A stretch of 15,510 nucleotides of DNA, taken from positions 1-15,510 of the forward strand of contig JAEWCW010000047.1 of assembly GCA_023390415.1 (NCBI GenBank). The letters are read 5' to 3'. Of the stretch, positions 7,150 to 14,258 are shown piece by piece; position 1 is the stretch's first letter; each line of letters starts with the position of its first letter. Source of the DNA: Pseudomonadota bacterium. Its GTDB lineage: Bacteria > Pseudomonadota > Alphaproteobacteria > Sphingomonadales > Sphingomonadaceae. A program made the position numbers and the translations under genes. The notes under the pieces were generated by a model that was given only the letters and a program-made list of their open reading frames with translations, was not told the origin of the DNA and made no database searches.

Positions 7150-8934
7150 CTACTGTGGGCGCAACGCGTCCCTCAGCCGGCGGCGGCGGAGCGGTGGCTC
7201 CTTGTCCGAATCGCCGAGCTTCATGATCTCCGCGCGCAACTCCGCGCGCTTCTCGTGGATCGAGGCGATGACCGGGCCCATCGCCACGCCGAGATCGACC
7301 AGCACCGCCTCGGAGAGCTGAAGAGAGGATTCGAGCGTCTCCGGCACCGCGTCGGTGACCCCGGCGCGGTAGAGCTCGGCGGCATGCGCTGCGTCGCGCG
7401 CGCGGGCAACGATGGTGAGGTCCGGATGGGCGGCGCGAACCTTGCGGGTGAGGCGGACGAGGAGGACCGGGTCGTCCATGGTCAGGATCAGCGCGCCGGC
7501 CCGGTCGAGATGGAGCCGGTCGAGCAGCTCGGGCCGGCTGGCATCGCCGAACAGCACATGGAAGCCTTCGCGCCGGCAGAGGGCGACATTGTCGATATCA
7601 CCGTCGACCGCGACATAGGGGCGGCCGTGGGCGTCGAGCATCTGCGCGACCAGCCGTCCGACCCGCCCGAAGCCGACGATCACCGCCTTGCGCTCGGTCG
7701 AGGCCGTCGCGTCCTCGGGCAAGGTCACGGCGGCGGCGAGGTCTGCGCGGCGCGCGACCACGCGCCCGAGCTTGGCGAGGAGCGGCGTGATCGTGAGCCC
7801 GATCGCCGTCACGGTCTGCCAGAAGGCGGCTGTCTCGCTGCCGATCAGCCCGGCCGTGGTGGCAACGGCAAGGACGATCAGCGTGGTCTCCGAAGGCGAG
7901 GCGAGAAGCAGCCCCGCCTCCGCGGAGACTCCAGCGGCGAATCCGGCGAAGCGGAGCATCGCCCAGGTCACCAGGCTCTTCAGCAGGACGACTCCGACCA
8001 CTGCAGCGACGATCTCCGGCCACTCGGCCAGCACCGCGCGCAGATCGATGCTCATTCCCACCGTGATCAGGAACACGCCGAGCGCGAGGCCCTTGAACGG
8101 CGCGGTGATCACCTCGACCTCGTTCCGGTAGCTGGTCTCGGCGATCAGGACGCCCGCGACCAGCGCCCCGACGATCGGCGAAAGGCCGACCGCCGTGGTG
8201 GCGATTGCAGCAGCGATCGCGACCAGCAGGCTCGCCGCGAGGAACAGCTCCGGGCTTTTGGTCCGCGCCGCCTGGGCGAAGAGCGGCGGCAGCGCCAGCC
8301 GCCCGAGCACCAGCATCGCAGCCACCGTGAGGGCGCCGAAGAAGATCGTCGCCAGCAGGCTGTCCCAGCCGGCATTGGGCGCGTTGGGCGAGAGCGCGCC
8401 GAGCACGAAAATGATCGGCACAAGTGCGAGATCTTCGAACAGCAACATCGCGAAGGCGGTTCGGCCGACCGGGCTGTGGGTGCCGGAAATCTGCATGACG
8501 AGAGCTGTCGAGGACAAAGCCAGCGCAAGCCCCAGGCCGAGCGCGCCGAGGCCGTTCTGGCCGATCAGGTAGAGCGCGCCGCCGAGCAGGGCCGCCGAGG
8601 TGAGGAGCTCGGTCGCACCCAGTCCGAAGACCTGGCGCCGCATCGTCCACAGCCGGCGAAACGAGAGTTCGAGACCGATCGTGAACAAGAGCAGGATGAT
8701 GCCCAGCTCCGCGAAGGGTGCCATCGTCTCCGGCTGGGTGATGGTGACATGGTAGAGCCAGGGCCAGCGATCGACATAGGCTCCGAGCCCCGCCGGCCCG
8801 ACCAGCATGCCGACCAGGATGAAGCCGATCACCGGAGTCACCCGGAATCGGGCGAAGGTCGGGATGATCAGCCCCGCCGCGCCAAGGATCACCATGGCGT
8901 CGCTCAGCCCTGCCGAATGCGTCTCCAATGCCAT
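7150..8934 (-). CDS. Monovalent cation:proton antiporter (CPA2/KefB-type) with C-terminal Rossmann domain
   Basis: The 594-residue protein has two parts. Residues 9-395 hold about a dozen hydrophobic helices of a Na+/H+ exchanger fold, with conserved CPA2 features such as GFILVGMLVGP (37-47), LLLFTIGLELSF (81-92), LLFEDLALVP (164-173) and the acidic, Ser/Thr-rich SPSETTL (346-352). Residues 415-535 form a TrkA-N/RCK Rossmann domain with GFGRVG (421-426) and an acidic strand end (VAVDGD), which normally binds NAD(H) or a related ligand and gates transport. A charged tail ends at RDALRPQ. Relatives such as KefB/KefC and YbaL export K+ or exchange Na+/K+ for protons at the inner membrane. The ion cannot be told from sequence. 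KefC-type proteins have FQD where this one has FED (166-168). An AAGGGGG about a dozen bases upstream supports the ATG at 8934. It is divergent from the monooxygenase (73-bp gap) and 40 bp before the DUF763 gene. Confidence 0.92.
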   Translation of the reverse strand: MALETHSAGLSDAMVILGAAGLIIPTFARFRVTPVIGFILVGMLVGPAGLGAYVDRWPWLYHVTITQPETMAPFAELGIILLLFTIGLELSFRRLWTMRRQVFGLGATELLTSAALLGGALYLIGQNGLGALGLGLALALSSTALVMQISGTHSPVGRTAFAMLLFEDLALVPIIFVLGALSPNAPNAGWDSLLATIFFGALTVAAMLVLGRLALPPLFAQAARTKSPELFLAASLLVAIAAAIATTAVGLSPIVGALVAGVLIAETSYRNEVEVITAPFKGLALGVFLITVGMSIDLRAVLAEWPEIVAAVVGVVLLKSLVTWAMLRFAGFAAGVSAEAGLLLASPSETTLIVLAVATTAGLIGSETAAFWQTVTAIGLTITPLLAKLGRVVARRADLAAAVTLPEDATASTERKAVIVGFGRVGRLVAQMLDAHGRPYVAVDGDIDNVALCRREGFHVLFGDASRPELLDRLHLDRAGALILTMDDPVLLVRLTRKVRAAHPDLTIVARARDAAHAAELYRAGVTDAVPETLESSLQLSEAVLVDLGVAMGPVIASIHEKRAELRAEIMKLGDSDKEPPLRRRRLRDALRPQ

Positions 8935-9007
8935 GCGGCTGCGCGTCCCCCTTCGCCTGTTCGATGTTTCGCTTTTCTAAGCCAGACGAAAGCCGCAAAG
9001 AAAAGCC

Positions 9008-10426
9008 ATGGCGCGCGATAAGCCGTCTGTCGCACTCATCGTCGGGGGCGGTCCGGCGGGCATGATGGCCGCCTTGCTCCTCGCCCGCGCCCGCGTCCCG
9101 GTGACGGTGCTCGAAAAGCATCGCGATTTCCTGCGCGATTTCCGCGGCGACACCGTCCACCCCTCCACGATGGAGATATTGCACGAGCTCGGCCTGCTCG
9201 AGCGCTTCCTGGAGCGCCCCCATTACCGCCTGTCGCAAGCGCGGCTCCGGATCGCGGGGAGGGAATGGACGATCGGCGATCTCTCGCATCTTCGAACCCC
9301 AGCGCCGTTCATCGCAATGATGCCGCAATGGGATTTCCTCGATTTCCTGCGCGACGAGGCCGAGTCCTGGCCGGGCTTCCAGCTGGAGATGGACGCACCG
9401 GTTCACGGCTTCATTCAGAAAGGGAGCCGGATCGTGGGTGCCCGCCTTGCCGACGGCAGCGAACGCCGCGCGGATCTCGTCATCGCCGCGGACGGCCGCT
9501 CGTCACTGGTCCGGGCGCTCGGCCTGCTTCCGGTCGAGACCCTGGCCGTTCCGATGGACGTCTTCTGGTTCCGGCTGCCGAAGCGCGACGAGGGCGGCGA
9601 TGCGCTGCGCGGCTCGGCCGATGCCGGGCGGATCGTCGTGCTGATCGATCGTGGCGATTATTGGCAGGTGGCGATGGTAATCCCCAAGGGCGCGGCCGAC
9701 GCAATCCGCGGGCGCGGGATCGGCGCCGTCCGCCAGGCGGTGCAGGATGCCTTTCCGGACCTGGACCTCGGCGGCGGGCTCGACTCCACCGAGGACCTGC
9801 ACCTGCTGTCGGTCGCGCTCGATCGGCTGACTTGCTGGCACCGGCCCGGCCTGCTCGCGATCGGCGACGCGGCCCACGCCATGTCGCCGATCGGCGGAAT
9901 CGGCATCAATCTCGCCATCCAGGACGCGGTCGCGGCCGCCAATGTGGTGGCCGAGGCGATGGCGGAGGGGAGGGCGGTCGACCATCTCCTCGCCGACGTC
10001 CAGCGCCGCCGGATGCTGCCCACGCACCTGATCCAGGCCGCGCAGAAGGTCGCGCAGGACCGCGTGCTCGGGCGTCTGCTGGTCGCGCGACAGCCGGTCC
10101 GCCGCGCGCCCCTTATTGTGCGCCTGCTCGATCGCTACCCGCTGCTCCGGCGGATTCCGGGCCGCTTCATCGGCCTCGGCATTCGCCGCGAGCATGTGAA
10201 ATCGCCGAGCCAATCTCCCTCCCCTCGAAGGGGAGGGAATCAGGTCAGGCCGACACCGTCTCCGCAGCCATCGCGGCTTCGAGATTCTCGACGATCGCTT
10301 CGAAGAACTGCTCCGTCGTCATCCAGCTCTGCTCGGGGCCGATCAGGATGGCGAGATCCTTGGTCATCTTGCCGCTCTCGACGGTCTCGATGCAGACCCG
10401 CTCCAGGGTCTCGGCGAAGCGGGTGA
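9008..10426 (+). CDS. FAD-dependent monooxygenase (PHBH/UbiH fold) with a likely spurious C-terminal extension
   Basis: The first ~400 residues are a group A flavoprotein monooxygenase. VGGGPAGMMAALLLARA (12-28) binds the ADP part of FAD. AADGRSSLVR (160-169) is the DG motif shared by FAD and NAD(P)H sites, and AIGDAAHAMSPIGGIGIN (284-301) is the GD motif that binds the FAD ribityl chain. The family hydroxylates aromatic or quinone-like substrates; the substrate here is unknown. Residues 180-270 form the substrate-domain sheet. Natural family ends resemble RRIPGRFIGLGIRREHVKSP, reached at about residue 400. The frame then continues 72 residues through a palindrome and antisense to icd, in low-complexity Ser/Arg/Pro-rich sequence, before stopping at 10426. 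The codon CAA (Q402) is one base from TAA. I therefore think the functional protein ends near 10210 and the tail is from stop loss or a sequence error. The start at 9008 follows AAAGAAAAG. Confidence 0.88.
   Translation: MARDKPSVALIVGGGPAGMMAALLLARARVPVTVLEKHRDFLRDFRGDTVHPSTMEILHELGLLERFLERPHYRLSQARLRIAGREWTIGDLSHLRTPAPFIAMMPQWDFLDFLRDEAESWPGFQLEMDAPVHGFIQKGSRIVGARLADGSERRADLVIAADGRSSLVRALGLLPVETLAVPMDVFWFRLPKRDEGGDALRGSADAGRIVVLIDRGDYWQVAMVIPKGAADAIRGRGIGAVRQAVQDAFPDLDLGGGLDSTEDLHLLSVALDRLTCWHRPGLLAIGDAAHAMSPIGGIGINLAIQDAVAAANVVAEAMAEGRAVDHLLADVQRRRMLPTHLIQAAQKVAQDRVLGRLLVARQPVRRAPLIVRLLDRYPLLRRIPGRFIGLGIRREHVKSPSQSPSPRRGGNQVRPTPSPQPSRLRDSRRSLRRTAPSSSSSARGRSGWRDPWSSCRSRRSRCRPAPGSRRSG
10216..10238. 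repeat. Perfect 10-bp-arm palindrome between monooxygenase and icd
   Basis: TCCCTCCCCT pairs perfectly with AGGGGAGGGA around the 3-base loop CGA. It ends 6 bases before the icd stop codon and lies just past the natural end of the monooxygenase. Short palindromes of this CTCCCTCCCC...GGGGAGGGAG kind are, from memory, frequent between genes in sphingomonads. It could work as a bidirectional transcription end point, although neither side has a T-tract. Confidence 0.6.
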
Positions 10427-11474
10427 CCTCGGGCGTCCCGTCGAACTTGCCGCGATATTTGAGGCCACCGGTCCAGGCGAAGATCGAGGCGATCGGGTTG
10501 GTCGAAGTCGCCTTGCCCTGCTGGTGCATCCGATAGTGGCGGGTGACGGTGCCGTGCGCCGCCTCGGCCTCGACCGTCTTGCCGTCCGGCGTGGTCAGGA
10601 TCGAGGTCATCAGGCCGAGCGAGCCGAAGCCCTGCGCGACCTGGTCGGACTGGACGTCGCCGTCGTAATTCTTGCAGGCCCAGACGAACTTGCCGCTCCA
10701 CTTGAGCGCGCTGGCGACCATGTCGTCGATCAGGCGGTGCTGATATTCGATCCCAGCTTCGTCGAACTTCGCCTTGAATTCGCTGGTGAAAACCTCCTCG
10801 AAGATATCCTTGAAGCGGCCGTCATAGGCTTTGAGGATGGTGTTCTTGGTCGAGAGGTAGACCGGCCAGCCGCGCTCCAGGCCGAAATTGAGGCAGGCGC
10901 GGGCGAAATCGCGGATCGACTCGTCGAGATTGTACATCCCCATGGCGACTCCGGCGCCCGGGAAGTCGAACACCTCGTGCTCGATCTCCTCCCCATTCTC
11001 GCCGATCCATTTGATGGTCAGCTTGCCTGCGCCGGGCACCTTGAAGTCGGTCGCCTTATACTGGTCGCCGAAGGCATGGCGGCCGACGACGATCGGGTCG
11101 GTCCAGCCCGGGATCAGCCGCGGCACGTTCTGGATCACGATCGGCTCGCGGAAGACGACCCCGCCCAGGATGTTGCGGATCGTGCCGTTGGGCGACTTCC
11201 ACATCTTCTTGAGCTTGAATTCCTCGACGCGGGCTTCGTCCGGCGTGATCGTCGCGCACTTCACGCCGACGCCATATTTCTTGATCGCCTCGGCCGCCTC
11301 GACCGTCACCCGGTCGTCGGTCGCGTCGCGATGCTCCATGCCGAGGTCGTAATATTTGAGGTCGATGTCGAGATAGGGGAGGATCAGCCGCTCGCGGATC
11401 CACTGCCAGATGATGCGGGTCATCTCGTCGCCGTCCAGCTCGACGACGGGGTTCACGACTTTGATCTTGGCCAT
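10245..11474 (-). CDS. icd: NADP-dependent isocitrate dehydrogenase (dimeric, eukaryotic-like type)
   Basis: This 409-residue TCA-cycle enzyme converts isocitrate to 2-oxoglutarate and CO2 with NADP+. Its numbering matches human IDH1 through the active site: S94 in KSPNGTIRN, R100, R109 (VVFREP), R132 (VVGRHAFGDQY) and Y139. The metal-binding acidic stretch is DDMVASALKWSGKFVWACKN followed by YDGDVQSDQ. EAAHGTVTRHYR keeps the Arg-His pair that contacts the NADP 2'-phosphate, so NADP preference is expected. In STNPIASIFAWTGGL the first Gly replaces the Arg seen in animal enzymes (AWTRGL), which may be a lineage feature. The start at 11474 gives the conserved MAKIKVVNPVVELDGDEMTR. A promoter lies about 45 bp upstream. 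The gene is complete; its 3' 182 bp overlap the antisense tail of the monooxygenase frame. Confidence 0.97.
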   Translation of the reverse strand: MAKIKVVNPVVELDGDEMTRIIWQWIRERLILPYLDIDLKYYDLGMEHRDATDDRVTVEAAEAIKKYGVGVKCATITPDEARVEEFKLKKMWKSPNGTIRNILGGVVFREPIVIQNVPRLIPGWTDPIVVGRHAFGDQYKATDFKVPGAGKLTIKWIGENGEEIEHEVFDFPGAGVAMGMYNLDESIRDFARACLNFGLERGWPVYLSTKNTILKAYDGRFKDIFEEVFTSEFKAKFDEAGIEYQHRLIDDMVASALKWSGKFVWACKNYDGDVQSDQVAQGFGSLGLMTSILTTPDGKTVEAEAAHGTVTRHYRMHQQGKATSTNPIASIFAWTGGLKYRGKFDGTPEVTRFAETLERVCIETVESGKMTKDLAILIGPEQSWMTTEQFFEAIVENLEAAMAAETVSA

Positions 11475-11518
11475 ATGCCTGGAGCTTCCCTCAGCGCTGT
11501 GTTTTGCGATTGGCCGCG

Positions 11519-11547
11519 GCCTTAGAAGGTGCCGGGCCGCTGATCAA
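11519..11547 (-). promoter_or_regulatory. Predicted icd promoter
   Basis: On the minus strand TTGATC (11547-11542), a 17-bp spacer and TAAGGC (11524-11519) precede icd. Transcription should begin about 7 bp downstream, giving a leader of about 38 bases, unlike the leaderless genes nearby. GAGGGAAG lies within this leader. Confidence 0.45.
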
Positions 11548-11573
11548 CGCCTCCGCGTTTCGAGCCCTTGCCA

Positions 11574-11602
11574 TTGTCTCACCTAAACCTTCAGCCTAAA
11601 GA
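11574..11602 (+). promoter_or_regulatory. Predicted psd-pssA promoter (leaderless type)
   Basis: TTGTCT (11574-11579), a 17-bp spacer and TAAAGA (11597-11602) lie before psd. Seven bases separate the -10 from the ATG at 11610, and no Shine-Dalgarno sequence is present. The placement argues for the ATG at 11610 rather than the in-frame TTG at 11568, which lies upstream of the promoter's -35. Confidence 0.45.
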
Positions 11603-11609
11603 CCCGCCC

Positions 11610-12347
11610 ATGCCATCGCTCGAAAAGTCGGACCTCGTCACCACCAACGTCCGCTACCGCCTGCCCAGCGTCCACCCGGAAGGCCGCAAGTTCGCGGTCA
11701 TCGCTGGCGCCATCGCCTTGTTCTTCTTCTGGGTCGTCGATTGGGACTGGCTCGGCTGGATCGGGGTCGGCCTTACCGCCTGGGTCGCAGCCTTCTTCCG
11801 CGATCCGATCCGGACGACGCCGACCGCCCCCGGCCTCATCATCGCGCCGGCGGACGGCATGGTGACCATGATCACCTCGGTTCCCCCGCCCAAGGAGCTG
11901 CAGGGCGAGGACGGGCTCGGAAGCGAGCCGGTGACCCGAGTGTCGATCTTCATGAGCGTGTTCGACGTCCACATCAATCGGACCCCGATCGCCGGCATCG
12001 TCACCAAGGTGGTCTACATCGCCGGCAAGTTCCTCAACGCCGATCTCGACAAAGCGAGCGAGGACAATGAGCGCCAGCATTTCCTGGTGGTCGGCGACGA
12101 CGGCACCAAGGTCGGCTTCACCCAGATCGCCGGCCTCGTCGCCCGCCGGATCGTTCCCTGGGTCAAGGCCGGCGACCGCGTCTCGACCGGCCAGCGCGTC
12201 GGCCTGATCCGCTTCGGCAGCCGCGTCGATGTCTATCTTCCGCCGGACACCGCGCCGCAGGTGCTTCTCGGCCAGCGCACCGTCGCCGGCGAAACCGTGG
12301 TCGCGCAGGTCGGGGTCAACGAGCTGATCGAGGGCGTCGCCCAGTGA
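11610..12347 (+). CDS. psd: Phosphatidylserine decarboxylase proenzyme (short bacterial type)
   Basis: The 245-residue proenzyme decarboxylates phosphatidylserine to phosphatidylethanolamine at the inner membrane. Hydrophobic segments at about 28-43 and 46-62 anchor it. Catalytic elements are APADG (79-83, Asp83), FDVHINR (118-124, His121) and the self-cleavage site in RFGSRVD (201-207), where cleavage before S204 would leave the pyruvoyl group on the small C-terminal chain. The short length and FGS cleavage motif fit the compact Psd type rather than the ~320-residue E. coli form with LGST. The ATG at 11610 is preferred for its promoter placement. Its TGA overlaps the GTG of pssA, so the two consecutive enzymes of the pathway are coupled. 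Confidence 0.95.
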   Translation: MPSLEKSDLVTTNVRYRLPSVHPEGRKFAVIAGAIALFFFWVVDWDWLGWIGVGLTAWVAAFFRDPIRTTPTAPGLIIAPADGMVTMITSVPPPKELQGEDGLGSEPVTRVSIFMSVFDVHINRTPIAGIVTKVVYIAGKFLNADLDKASEDNERQHFLVVGDDGTKVGFTQIAGLVARRIVPWVKAGDRVSTGQRVGLIRFGSRVDVYLPPDTAPQVLLGQRTVAGETVVAQVGVNELIEGVAQ

Positions 12348-13132
12348 GGCCTCCGCGCCGCGAGGGGACGCGGCGGGGTATTCCGCTGCGTACGGTGGTC
12401 CCGAACGCGGTCACCGCGCTCGCGCTCTGCGTCGGCCTCACCGGCGTGCGCTTCGCCATCGCCGGCGAATGGGACCGTGCGGCGCTCGCGATCTTCGTCG
12501 CCGCGATCCTCGATGGGCTCGATGGGCGGATCGCTCGGATGCTCAAGGGCCAGAGCCGCTTCGGCGCCGAGCTCGATTCGCTCTCGGACGTGATCGCCTT
12601 CGGGGTCTCGCCGGCGATCATTCTCCATCTCTGGTCGCTGCAATTCTGGCCGCGGGTCGGCTGGGTGTTCGCGCTCGCCTACGCAGTCTGCGCCGCGCTT
12701 CGTCTCGCCCGCTTCAACGCGATGATCGACGTGGACGACCAGCCGCACAAGTCGGCGGGTTTCCTCACCGGCGTCCCCGCGCCGGCCGGTGCCGGGCTGG
12801 TGCTGCTGCCTCTGTTCCTGTGGCTCGCAAGCGATCGCGAGTGGGATCTGCTCAACGAGATTTACGTGACCGCGCCATGGGCAGCCCTGGTGGCCTTCCT
12901 GATGATATCGAACCTTGCGACTTTCTCCTGGGGCTCGCTGCGCCTCCGGAGCCACGTCCGTCTCTGGGCGCTTGCGGTGATCGCGATCGTCTTCGCGGCC
13001 CTGCTGACCGCGCCCTGGCACACGCTCAGCGCCGCCGCGATCCTCTACGCGGCGACGATCCCGTTCAGTATCGTCTCCTACGCGAAGGTCAGGCGGCGGC
13101 GCGCTGCAGCGGCCGCTCCGGCGCTCCACTAG
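12344..13132 (+). CDS. pssA: CDP-diacylglycerol--serine O-phosphatidyltransferase
   Basis: The 262-residue integral membrane enzyme joins CDP-diacylglycerol and serine to give phosphatidylserine, the substrate of the Psd encoded just upstream. The full CDP-alcohol phosphatidyltransferase signature is present: D57, D60-G61, A64-R65, G74, D78 and D82 (in DGLDGRIAR then GAELDSLSD), which binds the metal and CDP. Helices surround it at about 20-40, 44-58, 82-100, 102-122, 143-165, 180-200, 205-225 and 230-248. The N-terminus is basic (RPPRREGTRR). The start is a GTG inside the psd stop (GTGA), expected to be read by re-initiating ribosomes. The Arg/Ala-rich C-terminus (KVRRRRAAAAAP) is cytosolic. 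The pair order psd-pssA is common in alphaproteobacteria. Confidence 0.96.
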   Translation: MRPPRREGTRRGIPLRTVVPNAVTALALCVGLTGVRFAIAGEWDRAALAIFVAAILDGLDGRIARMLKGQSRFGAELDSLSDVIAFGVSPAIILHLWSLQFWPRVGWVFALAYAVCAALRLARFNAMIDVDDQPHKSAGFLTGVPAPAGAGLVLLPLFLWLASDREWDLLNEIYVTAPWAALVAFLMISNLATFSWGSLRLRSHVRLWALAVIAIVFAALLTAPWHTLSAAAILYAATIPFSIVSYAKVRRRRAAAAAPALH

Positions 13133-13140
13133 CGCCGGGC

Positions 13141-13169
13141 CTGTCACTTTCGCCGCGCCGATGTAGACC
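13141..13169 (+). promoter_or_regulatory. Possible ABC-transporter promoter (leaderless type)
   Basis: CTGTCA (13141-13146), a 17-bp spacer and TAGACC (13164-13169) precede the permease. Six bases separate the -10 from the ATG at 13176. The match to consensus is weaker than at alaS or psd, but the geometry is identical and no Shine-Dalgarno sequence is seen. Confidence 0.3.
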
Positions 13170-13175
13170 TTGGCG

Positions 13176-14258
13176 ATGGCGAATCGACTTCTTCGCTACG
13201 AAGCGGCGCTTTTCCGACGCTCCTTCGCTACCGCTTTCGGGACGACGCGCGACATCGCATTGCTCATTGTCGTGGCCGCACTCGCGCTGCTGTGGCTGCA
13301 GGATGCGGGGGCGAGGGGAGGGCTTTCCCTCCCGGCCGAGGCGGCCTGGCTGGCCGCGCTTGCAGGCCCGGCCGCTTTTTCCTGGCAGCGGTTGCTCGCG
13401 GGGCGCCTGCGCTGGATGATCGAGCAAAGCGTCCTCGCCGCCGACGCGCTCCATGCCGGCGCCCGGCGGGTCTATCTCGGCGTGGCGCATGTGCTTCTCG
13501 CCATCCCGCTGACGGGCGCGATCCTTCTGTTGGGCGGGAGCTCGGGCCGGATCGGGCCGGCAGTGCTGATCGGCGCTTTCGCCTTTGCGGCCGGCATCGG
13601 CCTGGCGGCTGCGCTTGGCGAAAGCTCCGTCACCCAGCGGCTCTCGAATCGATCGGCCGGTTCAGTGCGCGCCTCTCCTCGCTCAGGCACTGCAGCCGTT
13701 ATAGACGCAGTGCTCCGCCGGCAGACCCGGAGCCGCGGTCGGCCGCGCAGCGCGGCGGCGCTGATCGTTGCGGCGAATTTCATTCTTACGGTGGCCGCCT
13801 CATGGTGGGTGCGGGACGGTGCCGACGCCGTTCGCATGGCGGCGGTGGTGGTGCCGTCGCTCGCCGTCCTGGCGGTCGCTGCCCGCACTGACTCGGCACT
13901 CATCGGCTTCCTGCCCTTCGCCGGCTACCGGCCGCTTTTCATTGCCGGAGCCGTTTCCGCCCTGCCTGCAATGTCCTTCGTCGCCGCTGCTACTGCCCTG
14001 TTGGTGACCGGGGCGCGAGCGGGCACGTCGCTGATCGTCCTCGCGCTCCTCCACTTCCTGTTCGTCCTCGTCGCAGTCGAGCGCGCGTGGCTCGCGCCGG
14101 GCCGCGATCCGAGGTCGGTCGATCTGCAGGTCCAGATCGAGCTTGGCGGACTCATCGTCGTTGCGATCCTGCTTCCGCCGCTTGCCCCGGCGGCGCTCGT
14201 CTGGCGTTTGTGGCAGCATTGCCGCCACAATCGCAAACTGCTCTGGACGATGCCCTGA
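13176..14258 (+). CDS. Multi-pass membrane protein, probable ABC permease partner
   Basis: The 360-residue protein has about eight or nine hydrophobic helices, near residues 27-43, 54-70, 103-120, 126-148, 192-210, 220-236, 253-279, 283-302 and 322-345. A basic loop at 154-191 (RLSNRSAGSVRASPRS...) divides it into two halves. I recognise no named family from sequence alone. It is read as the transmembrane half of an ABC transporter because its TGA overlaps the ATG of an ABC ATPase (TGATG). A single pair of one permease and one ATPase, with no binding protein, fits an ABC-2/EcsB-like exporter; the substrate is unknown. A TTG six bases upstream is in frame, but the ATG at 13176 starts with the natural MANRLLRYEAALFRRS and suits the promoter. 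It lies 43 bp after pssA and could also be read from it. Confidence 0.8.
   Translation: MANRLLRYEAALFRRSFATAFGTTRDIALLIVVAALALLWLQDAGARGGLSLPAEAAWLAALAGPAAFSWQRLLAGRLRWMIEQSVLAADALHAGARRVYLGVAHVLLAIPLTGAILLLGGSSGRIGPAVLIGAFAFAAGIGLAAALGESSVTQRLSNRSAGSVRASPRSGTAAVIDAVLRRQTRSRGRPRSAAALIVAANFILTVAASWWVRDGADAVRMAAVVVPSLAVLAVAARTDSALIGFLPFAGYRPLFIAGAVSALPAMSFVAAATALLVTGARAGTSLIVLALLHFLFVLVAVERAWLAPGRDPRSVDLQVQIELGGLIVVAILLPPLAPAALVWRLWQHCRHNRKLLWTMP

Noticed and set aside
7111..9021. 636-codon open frame on the plus strand opposite the antiporter
   Set aside because: The translation is a run of Arg, Gln, Asp, Glu and His with no domain, as expected opposite a hydrophobic membrane protein.
7598..9406. 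602-codon minus-strand frame overlapping the antiporter in another frame and the monooxygenase start
   Set aside because: It overlaps two well-supported genes and its product is low-complexity Arg/Gly/Ala.
10524..11525. 333-codon open frame on the plus strand opposite icd
   Set aside because: It is the antisense shadow of icd, with no family resemblance.
11568..11609. 14-codon TTG-start extension of Psd
   Set aside because: The TTG lies upstream of the predicted -35 element and the normal compact Psd N-terminus begins at the ATG at 11610.
12233..13147. 304-codon minus-strand frame opposite pssA
   Set aside because: It lies antisense to a gene with a complete CDP-alcohol transferase signature; the product is low-complexity and charged.
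13316..13333. Hairpin GGGAGGG/CCCTCCC inside the ABC permease as a terminator or repeat insertion
   Set aside because: The frame reads through without disruption and a 7-bp G/C stem is plausible by chance at this base composition; noted only as a possible relative of the palindrome at 10216.
14087..14257. 57-codon N-terminal extension of the ABC ATPase
   Set aside because: It lies within the permease gene and has no ABC-like sequence; the ATG at 14258 overlaps the permease stop as expected for coupled genes.
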